Counted from the first letter of the stretch, positions 46,080-58,819 are shown. The stretch: 64,000 nt of DNA from Anthonomus grandis grandis (GCF_022605725.1 NC_065549.1:2232001-2296000), one strand, 5' to 3'. Translations and numbers: made by a program. Notes: generated by a model not told the origin, from the letters alone.

Positions 46080-47400
46080 GCTTACATTTTGCTTTAAGGG
46101 TTTCTGCGAAATGTTTTTTAACTTCTACTGAAAAGATTCTGAAAATCCACGCGTTAGAATTTCTTTTATTAATATTTCTGGAAATCACATCCAAGAGGAA
46201 TAACAGTTTTAGGTTCATAACTTGATTTGTAATAATCGGATCAATTCGATTTTTGTATTAAAAGATTCTCTAGGATGTTCTTAAGCTTTTATTAAAAAAT
46301 CACGAAAATTCATGCTATGGAAGATTTTTTATTCGAATTTTTGGAAATCATATCTTGGACTAAAGGCAATTTCAAGTTACTTGGGACATACCTTCATATA
46401 TTTTTTGATGTTCCTGGAATGTTCACAGATATACCAAAACATCCCTAGAATATTTATGTTGAAATTAACAAACGCGTAAACCTTGAAAAATGCTTTAAAT
46501 GATTCAAAATGAAATGAGTCTGAGGTCCATTAAAATTATGCATAAGATTTGCCTTGCCAAGCATTGTTAAATTTCAAATATTCAATTAGTCAGTAATTCA
46601 TGAAGAAAAACACTTAAATTTTTTTAATGTTCCTTAAGTGATAATAAAAAGTTTAGAACTTCCAAGGAATGTCTACGTGGAACTTAGCATACACAATAAA
46701 AACCCTCTTTGAAGATGATCTTTGAAAAGCCTAATTATGTTAAATTTTAGGTGGTTTCCAATCACAAATTCACAAATATTCCTGGAATATTAACAAATAT
46801 TTTAGAACATTCCAAGAATGTTCACGTATAACCTACCCACACACAAAATCTTTAAAATTTACTTCAAATCGCCAATCACAAGTTCATCAAATGAAAGCAA
46901 GGGTGAGGCTTTCCTAAATAATCCTGGAATATTCACAGATATTGTATGTATTCCTAGAGTGTTCACATAGAATTTGAACCAAAAAAATTTCGTTTTTTTA
47001 CTAGAATTAAAAATGTGTCTCATGTCTATTTAAATTATGCATAAAAATTGCCTTGGATGGATATAAAAAATCACAGACAATCCCCAAATATTTTTAGAAT
47101 ATTGAGATATTTCAGAACATCCACAGAATGTCCACGCGGATCTTAACGAACACGAAAAGCTTTAAAAATTCCTTTAAATGTTAATCTTTTGCTCGTAACT
47201 ATTAATAAAAATGAGCGTCATGTCCATTTAAATTGTGCATAAAAATGGCAGGCAACTAAAGCCTGATCTTCCTAAGTTTTCAACAGCCATTGATCACAAA
47301 TTCATTTTCTCATCATTCAATATTTCAGGAATGTTTACATCTAGACTTAAACAAATAAACTCAAATTTTTAAAAATGCTTTTTATTTTATTTCAATTTTC
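46080..47400 (+). repeat. Diverged tandem family with TTTAAATTATGCATAAAAAT block
   Basis: CCATTTAAATTATGCATAAA-like blocks lie near 46,527, 47,026 and 47,226. CCTGGAATATTCACAGAT and AGAATGTTCACGT(G/A) blocks recur every 150-180 bp (about 46,660, 46,808, 46,925, 47,124). Units are 60-70 percent alike by eye. Confidence 0.65.
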
Positions 47401-47559
47401 TTTTGAGTTATTAGGCTTTAAACTTTCTTATGCAGTTTTTTTGGATGAATTATTATTTAAAAATAAAAAAAATATAAAATTATTTTTTTCGAAAAAATTA
47501 TGTAAAATTCCAGTAATTTATAAAAAAGTTTCACTTTAATTTTTTTCTAGGATATAATC

Positions 47560-48130
47560 ATATTATGTCATTCTTTGCCCGATAAATGGTTATTCTGTGG
47601 GCCCGTAATACAATATTAAGGCCAACTTAACCCATTAAATCCCGCACAAATTATACACATTTTATAAATAAAACATTTTTGTTGTAATATGATGCCCCCC
47701 CTCATTGTTCATGAAGATGGGCAGCTGCAGCACCCGTCACACCATAATTTAATAAATACAATTTTACAACTAAAAGAATGGAATACCTTGTAATTTGCAC
47801 GTCGTGTGTAAGAAAATTTACATAATTTAATCGCATTTATCACTTGGCCTAATCTATTATTAATAGGGAAAGTTTTATTTTTTTATTTTTGCGATATTAC
47901 AGACAAGGTGTCGACAACGCCCCGGGTGAAAAACAACAATTTATCGTTAAAGGAAGCGAGGATTTTAACGAAATTTATATTAACTCACATATAGAGCGAC
48001 ATGGTCTATGATTAACTTGTCGAATAAATCAGTCCTCATTACGGTTTCTACTCTATACTACGGTTTCAATCGGGGAACGTGTGTGACATGGGCATGAACA
48101 CGAGAACTGTTTAGTTTTATTATCTGCGCT
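47560..48130. other. Unique island
   Basis: Better-balanced DNA with GGGCAGCTGCAGCACCCG near 47,727 and ACAACGCCCCGGGTGAAAAA near 47,913, plus ACAACAATTTATCG (Sox- and Hox-like) near 47,931. No convincing frame. The minus-strand 70-codon frame at 48,341-48,129 overlaps the first satellite unit and resembles nothing known. Confidence 0.4.
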
Positions 48131-48280
48131 AAGGAAAAAAATTGTCGGGATTTATTGTTTGTGGGTCTTTTCGGTCCGTGAGAGCTTTTCGATGCGTTAT
48201 AGCTTTAACGTAAAGTTCAGTAAAGTCACGGATAAATTTATCGGTTTTCTGAATTTCAAAACGCGTTTGCGGACAAGAAA

Positions 48281-49780
48281 TAAAATAGGTGTCTGATGAA
48301 TTTATTGGGGGAATCTGTGCGTTAACTTTTAAGATTGTCACTTTTTGGGTGGTAGAGATGTGAGCGTTTTATCCCCTTAAAATTTGTTTTAAATAAAAAC
48401 GCTAAAATAGGTGTCCAATGATTTAATTAGGAGTATTTGTGTTCCAATTTTCAACTCTCTACCTTTCTTGGTTTCAGAGATATGAGCATTTTATCCCTTG
48501 AATTTTAATCTTTTTTTTTATTTTTTCAACTTTCTTGGGCCATTTCTCCATTTTAAATAATTTTATAAAAAGACGCTAAAGAAGGTGTCCAATGATTTTA
48601 TTAAAGGAATCTGTGTTTTAATTTTCAACTGTCTACCTTTCTTAGATTCGGAGATATGAGCAATTTATTCCTTGAATTTTAATTTTTTTTTTCAAAAATT
48701 TTTCAACTTTCTTGGGCGATTTCTTTATTTTAAATAATTTAAAAAAAAACCGCTGAAATAGGTGTCTAATGATTTTATTAGAGGAATCTGTGTTCCAATT
48801 TTTAACTGTCTACCTTTCTTAGATTCGGAGATATGAGCAATTTATTCCTTGAATTTTAATTTTTTTTTCAAAAAATTTTCAACTTTCTTGGGCGATTTCT
48901 TTATTTAAAATAATTTAAAAAAAAACGCTGAAATAGGTGTCTAATGATTTTATTAGAGGAATCTGTGTTCCAATTTTTAACTGTCTACCTTTCTTAGATT
49001 CGGAGATATGAGCAATTTATTCCTTGAATTTTAATTTTTTTTTTCAAAAATATATCAACTTTCTTGGGCGATTTCTTTATTTTAAATAATTAAAAAAAAA
49101 ACGCTGAAATAGGTGTCCAATGATTTTATTAGAGGAATCTGTGTTCCAATTTTTAACTGTCTACCTTTCATAGATTCACAGATATGAGCAATTTATTCTT
49201 TGAATTTTAACTTTTTTTTTCAAAAAATTTACAACTTTCTTGGGCGATTTCTTTATTTTAAATAATTAAAAAAACACGCTGAAATAGGTGTCCAATGATT
49301 TTATTAGAGGAATCTGTGTTTCAATTTTCAACTGTCTACCTTTCTTAGATTCGAAGATATGAGCATTTTATTCCTTGAATTTTAATTTTTTTTTTCAAAA
49401 AATTTTCAACTTTCTTGGGCGATTTCTTTATTTAAAATAATTTAAAAAAAAACGCTGAAATAGGTGTCGAATAATTTTATTAGAGGAATCTGTGTGCCAT
49501 ATTTCAAGCCTTTAACTTAAATGGTTTTAGAGATACGAGCTTTTTATCCTTGAAATTAAATTTTTCCTTGATAGCTTTTTTCTGGAGCATTTTTTTAATT
49601 TTAAAAATGTTTGGGAAAAAACCCTAATACATGTGTCCAATGATTTTGTTGGAAGAATCAGTGTGGCAATTTCTAAATCTCTAACACCCTCAGTTTCCTA
49701 GATATGAGCATCTTCTCCTTAGAATTTTCAACCTTTTCATAGGAAATGTTTTCAACTTCCAGGAATAAGTTGCATACGAC
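48281..49780 (+). repeat. Tandem array, about 175-bp unit, 8-9 copies
   Basis: The anchor AGGTGTC(C/T)AATGATTTTATT falls at about 48,290, 48,411, 48,585, 48,762, 48,937, 49,113, 49,289, 49,464 and 49,633, spaced mostly 174-177 bp. Units also hold GAGGAATCTGTGTTCCAATTT, ACTGTCTACCTTTCTTAGAT and CAACTTTCTTGGGCGATTTC. The middle five units are very alike and the edge units diverged. Confidence 0.93.
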
Positions 49781-50640
49781 TATGAAAAGGCCTGAGGGAT
49801 ATTAATTTTAAGCTTCAATTTCCAATTTTTTTTTAATTAAGTTTCTTAATTAATTACACGCACTTTACAATAGACGGGTTGAATATAAAGCAAAATAGGC
49901 GTCATATACTATTAAGTTATGCCTACAAGTCAACGCAATTAATTAATTACTCAAGCTTTCAGGAATGGTTTGGAACTTAAAAAATGTTGAACAAGTTTAA
50001 AAAGTAAAACGTGCGTCATAAATTATTAAATTATGCATAGAAACACACTTAAATTTATTTTTTTTGATAATTTTTTAATTACTTATATTAAAATTTGCAT
50101 TTTATTAATTCAAATTTTTTCTTTCACTTTCTCGATGTATTTTTTTAACAAGTTTGGGTCTATGAAAATTAATTGCCTGGAAACACCCAAAGAATATTAA
50201 TCCTTTCTGTTTGTGGCCTAATTTTAATGCTTTTTTTTTTTTAAATTAAAAATAAATATTTCATTTAATTAATTCCCAGCTATGTTTATATTTTTTTAAC
50301 CACTTTTTTGATTTTTTTTTTAAATTTTATTTAATGAATTGCTTCAAGTTCATTGGATACCTTAATGTCAATTGGTGTTAATTAAACTCATTTTCTTAAA
50401 GCAAAAAAAAACTAAATGAGGCTCAAAATTAAAGGAAAACGTGCCTCACATAAAATTAAGTTATGCACGAATTTTCATTTATTTTAATTTGTTGCTCAAT
50501 TTTAAAGGACAATTTGAATTAAATTAATTAAAAGCAGTTTTATAAGAGCTACATATTAAGGAAAAGTCCCTCATATATTATTAAGTTATGCACCAAAAAA
50601 AATATTTTTTTTTTAAATATATAATTTAATATAAAATATC
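49780..50640 (+). repeat. Diverged family with CGT(C)AT...TTAAGTTATGCA block
   Basis: GCGTCATATACTATTAAGTT, GTGCGTCATAAATTATTAAA, GTGCCTCACATAAAATTAAG and GTCCCTCATATATTATTAAG occur at about 49,899, 50,011, 50,441 and 50,564, each followed by a TATGCA or similar. Related to the block at 46-47.4 kb. Confidence 0.6.
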
Positions 50641-50702
50641 ATAATTTTTATTTTATAGTAAGGTTCCAAAGAGCCGGGCAGCAAATAAATTTATATAAAA
50701 AA

Positions 50703-50740
50703 ATAACACGTTTCTCTTTAAGAGCGTCATCAGACCGGCA
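50703..50740 (-). ncRNA. Hammerhead-ribozyme-like motif C
   Basis: The minus strand reads GCCGGTCTGATGACGCTCTT then AAAGAGAAACGTGTTATTTT. CUGAUGA (complement of 50,727-50,733) and GAAAC (complement of 50,710-50,714) are intact. The helix II pairing CTCTT/AAGAG is good but overlaps the G of GAAAC, so helix II or the junction is altered. It shares GGTCTGATGA...GAAAC...GTGTTA with motif B. Confidence 0.55.
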
Positions 50741-50859
50741 ACAAATCAATAGATTTCAATTATATTTTATTTATTTATTCAGTCAATTTTTCTGTCACGA
50801 AATTTCCTTGTCAATATTGACCCAAAAGACGTGACCGTTTTAAAATGACAAAAAAAAAT

Positions 50860-51440
50860 GCATTCCTAGTAAAACCAATTGTTGTATAATTGACTAATCC
50901 GAATAACGGTAATCCATACGTAAAGCAGGCGCATTATAAATATTTCAAATACTTCTTTAGAATTTACCCTTACCTATATGCCGAATGCACATTATCGATT
51001 TAATAATTCAACAGCTATTGTATAATAAGACTGTAAATAAACCGAACTCGAAAATAATAAATTATTTAAAAAATACTGCATGTTATATTTCGTGACATCG
51101 TTATATTAGATAGCGGCTATTTTTATACCATGTATCCCTTTTATTTATTATTTATAATTCATTTATTTTATTCAATTGTATGTAACGGCCGCAATCTATA
51201 CAAATCTCCGCTAATTTTACGCTCAAGTAAAGAATTATTAATTTAAAAAAAAAATAAAAATCTGTAAACACAATGCAAGCTGGTGTTATTACAAAAGATA
51301 ATAAAATAATTACAAATTATATGTTATGTTTATATTGCGAGTAATTAGCGGATTATCATATAATTGAGCTCAACCACGTAAGGAGAGTAACCAAAGCGAA
51401 TATCCTAGAATGTTTATATGGATTGTTAATGGTTTTTTTG
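50860..51440. other. Unique island
   Basis: No gene. Sequence character is like the other islands but more AT-rich. It lies between families whose ATGCATAATTTAAAT block is reversed on the two sides (46-50.6 kb against 52.4-54.7 kb). Confidence 0.3.
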
Positions 51441-51639
51441 CTTTAAGTTGGCCTTTAGGGCAAAAATATATAGGGCATCAATTCTAAATATTATGCTTTT
51501 TTTTGTTTAAAAGATTTTGCTGCTTGTAGATTATCCTGAGACACTTCTGGTTAAAATGCCTCATATTTCTTTCTTTTTGCTTGGACTAATTTGAACCATG
51601 AAGAATATTTGTAAAGCATATCCCGCTAAATGACATACT

Positions 51640-52240
51640 TTTCACTGCATTTAAATATCTCAATAAATTTTTGGGGTGCTTACCCTAAAGATCAAACTTT
51701 GTTTTTCACCACATAAAATGGCCGATATTTTTTAATTGTAACCATAAATATCATTTATAGAGTACACGTTATTTTTAAAACATTCGACAAAAACTTTTAA
51801 AGCAAAAATTAAGCCAATCTGAGCATTAGAAGTGAAGTTATGACTTAAGTTAGGACATGATTTTCAAAAACTTGGAGACAAATTTTTCTAACGCATAGAT
51901 TGACGTGATTTTTCCAACGAAAGCTTAGGAACATCTGAGAATCTTTTAATGTAAAGATTAAATTAATCTGAGCACTACAAGTGAAGTTATGACTCGAGTA
52001 ACCTAAAACTGTTTTTTTCCTTCGACACCATTTACAAAAATTTGGATAAAAAAGCTTCTAATGCATGGATTTGCGTATTTTTTTCAATGAAAACTTAAGA
52101 ACATTTCATAGAAACTTTTAAACCAAAAACCAAACCGATCTGAGCACTAGAAGAAGAGTTATGATCCAAGATACATGAAACTCTTGAACATGGTCTCCAA
52201 AAACTTGCATGTACATTAAATTATTACGTAAAAATGGTCT
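51640..52240 (+). repeat. Three-unit diverged tandem, 150-170 bp
   Basis: TCTGAGCA(C/T)TA(G/C)AAG(T/A)GAAGTTATGA-type blocks at about 51,818, 51,967 and 52,139, with related blocks between (CAAAAACTTGGA, AATGCATGGATT). A further copy lies at about 54,355. Confidence 0.65.
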
Positions 52241-52399
52241 TTTTTTTGTACTTTAGACCCTTTTAGGAATATTTCAATTATTTTATTGAAATATTCGCAT
52301 GAATAGTGCCAATTCTCTATGAGAATTAGTAAAGCAAAAGCCTAAATCGAAACAATTCGAGCTACTCAAATCCTTGGCATAGAATGACGCGACGCTTTT

Positions 52400-54300
52400 A
52401 AGGCAAGTTTGATGCATAATTTAAATGGATATGAATATCATTTTTATTTTAGGCAAAGAATTATATTTTTTAAGCTATAAAGGCCATAGAAATTTTTTAA
52501 AAAATCAATGAAAATTTAAGTAATGTTTTTTTTTAATTGAGAAATTGCGGAATTAAAGAAACAATTATGATATCTTGGAAGCCTTGAGAAATTTAAAATG
52601 TAAAAATTGAAATTTTAACGAGAAAAATTCGTAGAAACTGTGAAAATTGTACCGAGACTTAAATAAATCGTAAAAATTAAAAAAAAATATATATATAAAA
52701 AAATTTGAAGTTTTAATAAAATCTTCTAAAAGGACTTATAGAAATATAAGGGAATTCAAAAAACAGCAACTTAAATAATCTAAGAAATATTTATTAAAAT
52801 TTAGATATATGCGTGTAAATTTAAAGAGACTCTTACAATTTAAAGAAATTCAAAAATAAACACAAATTTTCAGGAAATAAAAAAAAAATTATCATATTCT
52901 GGGAGCATTAAGAAATTTAAAAATGAAATAGAAATTTTCAAAAATTCTGTACAATATAAGAAAATTTGCAAAAATTAAAAAAACAAACCGTAGAACTTCT
53001 CAAAAATTCGATTAAAACTTTTTAAAAGGAAATTGTGAAAATTTTCTAATTATTGATAACATCTGAACAGTTCTAAGAAGTTTTAAAGAAATTCCTAATA
53101 ACTCTAATGCATATTTTTTCCAAAAACGTTTGTAGAAATTTAATAACGTTCAAAGAAATCAAAGAAAAATCCATGGAATTTTTAGAAAATTTCAAAAAAT
53201 CCATGAATATTTAAATAATTTTAAAACTTAAAGAAAAATCCATTTTAAAAAATTAAAGAAAAATCCATAGAAATAGATTTAGTGTGTTATAGAAAAGTAA
53301 TAGAAAAAAAAAAAAATACTGATATCTTGGGAAAGTATCTTGGAAAATTCGAAGTTTCAATAAAATAAATTCATATAGGATTCTAAACCGACTCGTAGAA
53401 ATATAAGGGAATTCAATAAAGCTATAAGAATTCAAAAAACAAAAACTTAAATAATTTATAAAAATTTAAGAATTGTAAATTTAACGAGACTCTTATAATT
53501 CAAAGAAATTTTAAAATATTTACAAATTTTCAGGAAATTAAAAAAAAAATGGTCACATCCTGGGAATATTGAGGAATATAAAAGTTAAGTATAAATTTTG
53601 AAAAAGTCTGTACAATTTAAGGAAATTTGTAAAAATCAAAAAACAAACCGTAGAATTTCTCAAAAAAGTAGGTTAAAACTTGAAGGAAGAAATTGTGGAA
53701 ATTTTCCAATTATTGCTAACATCTTAAAAGTACTGAGAAGTTTAAAAGAGCTGTAGAAATTCGTAATAATTCTTACGAAGTTTTTTTCACGAAAAATGTT
53801 TATAGGAATTTAATAATCTTCTAAGAAATTGAAGAACAATCCATGAAATTTTAAGAAAATGTCAAAAAATCAATGAAAATTTAAATAATTTTAACATTGC
53901 AAGAACATTCTTGGGAATTTTTTAAACTTTTGTAGAAACTCGTTGCAATAATAACATATATAAAATTTTACAAAACTCAGTGAAAATTCCATATAAATAT
54001 TGATACAATCCCTGAAAATTTGAAGATATTCAGCGATATGTTCTCTGAAAATAGTTAGTGATTTTTTTTAGATAAAAAAAATTTAGGAAATTAAAAAAAA
54101 ATCCTAAGAATTAAATAAAAGGCCATAGAAATCAATTTAGTATGTTATAGAAAAGTAATTAAATAAATAAATTATTTATTTTATTATTTTAGTAGGCTTA
54201 TTATTCTTATTATGTGACTTTTATATGTAGTTATTATGCTAATAAAGAAACATAATAATTATGATTATTATTATTATTATTAAAAAAATAAATAAATTTA
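52400..54300 (+). repeat. A-rich degenerate repeat family (AAATCCATAGAAAT type)
   Basis: Strongly A-rich plus strand with loosely repeated AAAAAATCCATGAAAATTTA, GTAGAATTTCTCAAAAA and AGAAATTTAAAAATG-like blocks. For example, the segments at about 52,740-53,280 and 53,390-53,880 correspond in order, so a local duplication of about 650 bp is likely. The inverse sense appears at 55.98-57.78 kb. No coding sense. Confidence 0.65.
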
Positions 54301-54339
54301 TAAAAATTCTTGGATTTTGTTTATAGAGAACCTTCAAAA

Positions 54340-54940
54340 ATTAAAATCAAACTGATCTGAGTACAAAACAAGATATGGACCCAAGTTAAGTTACTTGAAA
54401 CTCTCTTTCCTCTTGAACATGGTTTCCAAAAACTTGAATAAATGAAAAGATTGCCTAAGAAATACCCTTTTAAAAACATTCCAATTATTTCATTAAAATA
54501 TTCGCATGAATAGTGAAAATCCTTGGCCCAGAACGACGTTTTGAAGGCAAGTTTAATGCATAATTTAAATGGATATGAATCTCATTTTTATTTTAGGCAA
54601 ATAATCACTATTTCAAGTGATTTTTGAAGGTGCTTTCGTGTTTGGTAAATACTCTGTGATAGTTCTGAATCCTCCGTGAATACTCCAAAGGAGATTCCAC
54701 TATTGTCCTTTTGAAAGCCAATTTTCTGCATAATTTAAATGAACTTACAGAGACTTATTGGACTTTGGATAACATGATTGCTCAAGTAATGTCCTTTGTT
54801 ATAAGGAATGTTCTAACAATTCACTACCCAAATTCTTCACTTGTTTTCACCCTGAAATCCATCCTCAGGACAGAGACGTTTAACAATATTTTTACCCAAC
54901 ATTCCCTCAAGGTATCAGCCCTAACCGATCTGCTCTATCA
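54340..54940. repeat. Copies of the 51.6-52.5 kb blocks
   Basis: CTGATCTGAGTAC at 54,355, TTTCATTAAAATATTCGCAT at 54,487 (also at 52,281) and TTTAATGCATAATTTAAATG at 54,551 (also at 52,409) show a duplicated segment in the same order. The 78-codon frame at 54,711-54,947 has no recognisable similarity. Confidence 0.65.
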
Positions 54941-55870
54941 AAATTAGAGCCTCCCTCCCCTTTGTGTCATATTTATCATTTCCGTGATTTCCGCCCTTTT
55001 ATGTTAATAGAGCTCCCTTTCCGTTTCCACATATACATACATATAAACCGAGTGTCTTATATAAATTAAGCAGAGCGGTGCGCGAGGTTTTTTTCCTGTT
55101 ATTGTTGTCACCAGTAATAAATTACTCCGATCCCCCCCCCCCCCCCTTTCTCCACCCCTGGGTGTCGTCCTTAAGCCCTTATTTGCCAGACCCTTTGCTT
55201 GAGTTGAACGCGTTACAACATACATTCAGGCCTCTATTCACCGGTATTGTGTTTGTTTTTAGCGAAATATGAAGAGACGAGATCAAAGGCGAATAGATAC
55301 TTTGTTTTTTTTTTCCTGTTGTTGTAAGGGGGTATTATAATACGGTTTTTTTTTAACGTAGATATAGACAATGGATTAGTTGCTTTGCAGACCTATTATA
55401 AAAAAAAAAAATGAACCTCAAAAGCTAATTTAACCTCCGTCCCTGGCCCACATGGATGATCCCGGGAGTAGAAAGGCAATAATCCTCGATATAACCGGAA
55501 CGTAATAACCTCCCCCTTTGGAAATACGTACTAACTTTCCATGTGGAAATATATATATATATATGTATAACATAAGCCAGGATATCAACTTTTTTTCAAT
55601 TTCAGAGTTGAAATAGAGAGAGAGAGAGAAAGAGAGGGCGAATCACGATCCGGAATAATGAAATGCAATATTATTTCTATGTTTTAAGTTTAGTAATCCC
55701 GAATTAATTGGGGCTCGGGGGATGGAAAAACCGGGTTACGTTCGCGGAGCAACTTTTGTCCCCGTTTTATGGAAATGGAAGAGGAGTGGATTGACCCGAG
55801 CTATTTTGGTGTATTATGGGGATGTTTTAAAGTGTGAAAATGCGGTTTATTAATACGGAATATTCTTTGA
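54940..55870. other. Unique island with several simple repeats
   Basis: The most GC-balanced block of the right half. It contains a 15-C run (55,132-55,146), an AT microsatellite (about 55,549-55,564) and a GA microsatellite (about 55,615-55,637). CpG is retained (GGCTCGGGGGATGG near 55,711; TTACGTTCGCGGAGC near 55,736). The opposing small frames here do not resemble proteins. A- and T-rich families of opposite sense flank it. Confidence 0.45.
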
Positions 55871-55979
55871 AATAAATGCTTTATTATTATTAGTATTATT
55901 TCAATTTGAACACGAATTTCTTTGAGCTTATATAAATTTATTAACAAATCATTGGTATTAAGATTACTTTTACTATTTT

Positions 55980-57780
55980 CACATTTATTTTTTTTAAATA
56001 CTAGAAACTTCCACGGATTTATAAAAAATTCTTAAGGCCTTAAAAATTCTCATATCTTTTTTATTCATATTTTTTTTTAATTTCCACGAATCTCATTAAT
56101 TTTTTAAAATGTACTAATAATTTAAGATTCCATAAATTTTTTAAATATTTCCGCGAATGTCTTTAGATTTTAATTAAATTATATATAAAGTTTTCTTTTA
56201 TTGTAACAATGCATTGTTTAAAATTTGGCACTTTTTTTAATTTTTCACAAATTTCTTCAAACGTTTTATAAATTCTTTACATTTTTTTTGATTTTTATGA
56301 AAATTCTAGAATTTTTTAAAAATTACTATAAATTTCCACGGATTCATTAAAATGTCTTAAAGCTTTGAAAATTCTCATATATTTTTTTATTCATATTTTT
56401 TCTTAAATCTACGAATTTTTATTAAATTTCTACGGATTTTTGTAACTAATAAAGTTTACACAAGTGTCTCCAAATTCCTATATTTTTTTTTAATTTTTTG
56501 AAATTATTTACTAATAATTTAAGATTCCATACATTTCTTAAATATTTCTATGAATATCTTTAGATTTTAATAAAGTTTATATAGAGTTTTCTTTAGTTGT
56601 AATGAACTTCAATACATTAATTTAAAATTTGGCACTTTTTTTATTAATTTCTTCAAACCTTATAAATTCCTTCGATTTTTATGAATATTCTTAAGTTTTT
56701 TAAAAACTACTACATATTTCCACGGCTTTTTTAAAACTTCTTAAGACTTTATAAATTCTCCAAAATTCTCATGATTTGCATTAAATTTCAACAGATTTTA
56801 AAATTCTAAGAATATTTTTGCTTAGATCTACGAATGTTTATGGATTTTGTTTAAATTCCTAAGATTTTTTTAAATATATTAAAATTTACGAGAATATTAA
56901 ATTCACATGTTTTTTTTTTACTTTAAAAGAATTACATTAATTTTTTTACAGATTCTATGGAATTTTTTTCGGTTCCTACTTTTATTAAATTTCTAGAAAT
57001 TTTTAAAAATATTTCGAATTTCCACTGCTTTTTAAAATTTCCCAATGTTTTTATTAAATAATAAACGCTTATTTTTGATTTCCATTAAATTTAAAGGAAT
57101 TTGGCCATATAAATTTAATTTTTTTCAAATATCCAAGAATTTTTTTATGTTTCTATAAATTTATCAAAAAAAGTCTAATTTTTTTTGAATTTATAATTTT
57201 TTGTCTTGAATCTACGAATTTCTATGAATTATTGTTTAATTTCTATGCAATATTTTTATTTCACATTAAGAATCCATTTTTTTACTTAACTCGTAATCGT
57301 AAACGAGTGTCTTTCTTTCCAAGTTTTTTATTTTCATAGCTTTTACTAAAGAAATAAAAATTTAATGAATTTCATTAAATTTCTAGGTTTTAAGTTTTCT
57401 TTAAAGTTTCTACCATTTTCTTTAATTTATCACGACTCCTATACTAGGAACATGATTTTAAAATTCCATGAACTTATCCAATTTTTTTACAGATCCTTTA
57501 ATAACTCTTCAATTTGTCTTTAATTTATACAAATTTCTTATATTTTTTTCTAACCTTTCTCTACTTTCCATTTTTTTTAATGTATACATTTTTTGAGAAA
57601 TCCTACGATTTTTTTTTGATTTTTACAGATTTTTAAGAATTTCCATGGATTTTGTAAATTTCCCGAAACTCCCAAGATGTCAGCAATTTTTTAAAAATTT
57701 TCAAAGGAATTGCTCATTTCATTTTAAGCGTTCATCCCAAACTATATCTCTATGATTTTTTATTTAAATAGATATTTAAA
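55980..57780 (-). repeat. T-rich degenerate repeat family, reversed relative to 52.4-54.3 kb
   Basis: Repeated blocks such as TTTCCACGGATT, TTCTACGGATTTTT, AAATTTCTTAAATATTTC and CTACGAATTTCTATGAATT. The segments at about 55,990-56,230 and 56,340-56,600 run parallel, so the unit is near 350 bp. The LINE at 57.8 kb sits inside this array, because the same family resumes at 58.8 kb. Confidence 0.65.
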
Positions 57781-57783
57781 TTC

Positions 57784-58709
57784 AGGGAACGGTCTTGGGC
57801 CCCTTGCTATTTTTATTGTATGTCAACGATATGGTGGAGGTAGTGCGGGGGTGTAATGTGGTGTTGTTTGCGGATGATATAATGTTATATGTGGTGGGTA
57901 AAGACATTCATCAACGACAACATGTCATGAACGTTGAACTCAATAACTTATTCATCTGGCTCTGTAGAAATAAACTAAGCTTAAATGCAAGTAAATCCAA
58001 ATTTCGTATATTTGGCAAAAAATCTAGATTAAGTTCTATAGACATGGGCAATATACAGATTTCTGTGAATAGAGAAAGTATTTTGTATGCCAAAGAAATT
58101 AAATATTTGGGAACAATTTTCGATGCCAATCTGAATTTCCATGCTCATGTAGATTATGTAATGAGAAAATTTTCAAAAAAAGTTCGATTTATCACAAGAA
58201 TTGGAAAAAATTTATCAATGTACATCAAATTAAAACTTTACAACGCCATTGCTCTTCCTCATTTACAGTTCTGTTCAACATTATTGTTTAACTTGCCACA
58301 GTATAGAATTGACTAACTAGAAAGAATTCAAAATAGGGCTATGAGACTGATTCTAAATTGTAATCGTTACACGCCTGTTGTCTCTATGTTAGGTGTCCTA
58401 GATATGTTGTCTGTACATCAAAGAATTTTGTATAACGTTTATTTGTTTATTTTTAAATTAAAACATCAGATGCTCCCCGATTATATTTGTAATAAATTGA
58501 GAGTTTTTGGAGATATACATAACTATAATACGAGAAATCGTATAGACTTACTAGTCATACTAGTCGACAGATGTAACACAACCCAAATGCATAATTCAGT
58601 TCTATACAAAGGTTTAATTTTATTTAGCAACTTGCATGCTAACATCAAAAATTGTATTACTTTGAATCAATTTAGAGGGCTCTTGACAAAATTTATTATG
58701 AATAAGTAA
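57784..58709 (+). pseudogene. Jockey-group LINE, 3' coding half with a single internal stop
   Basis: The frame opens at QGTVLGPLLFLLYVND (57,784), the GVPQG block of a non-LTR reverse transcriptase. It contains the catalytic FADD (about 57,867-57,878), LSLNASKSK and IKYLGTIFD (thumb start), then LPHLQFCSTLLFN. One TAA at about 58,313 interrupts the frame. Directly after it the same frame continues LERIQNRAMRLILNC, YTPVVSMLG, HNYNTRNRID and on to the natural C-terminal stop at 58,709. The N-terminal endonuclease and first half of the reverse transcriptase are absent, as in a 5'-truncated insertion. With one stop and no frameshift in about 308 codons, this is the youngest LINE in the window. 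It is inserted in the T-rich repeat family. Confidence 0.92.
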
Positions 58710-58819
58710 AATTATGTTTGTTATTTTATTATGTTATTTTAATTATGTCGTTTATTAAGTTTCACTATATTATGCATTGTTTCCGCTCCAATCATGATCT
58801 TGATTCTGGATTTATCTGA

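Noticed and set aside
48129..48341. 70-codon minus-strand frame with fairly normal composition
   Set aside because: Its start overlaps the first unit of the 175-bp tandem array, no homology is recognised and no promoter or splice context supports it.
55004..55272. Opposing frames with proline- or glycine-rich stretches
   Set aside because: The apparent composition comes from the 15-C run and neighbouring C-rich sequence, not from a protein signal.
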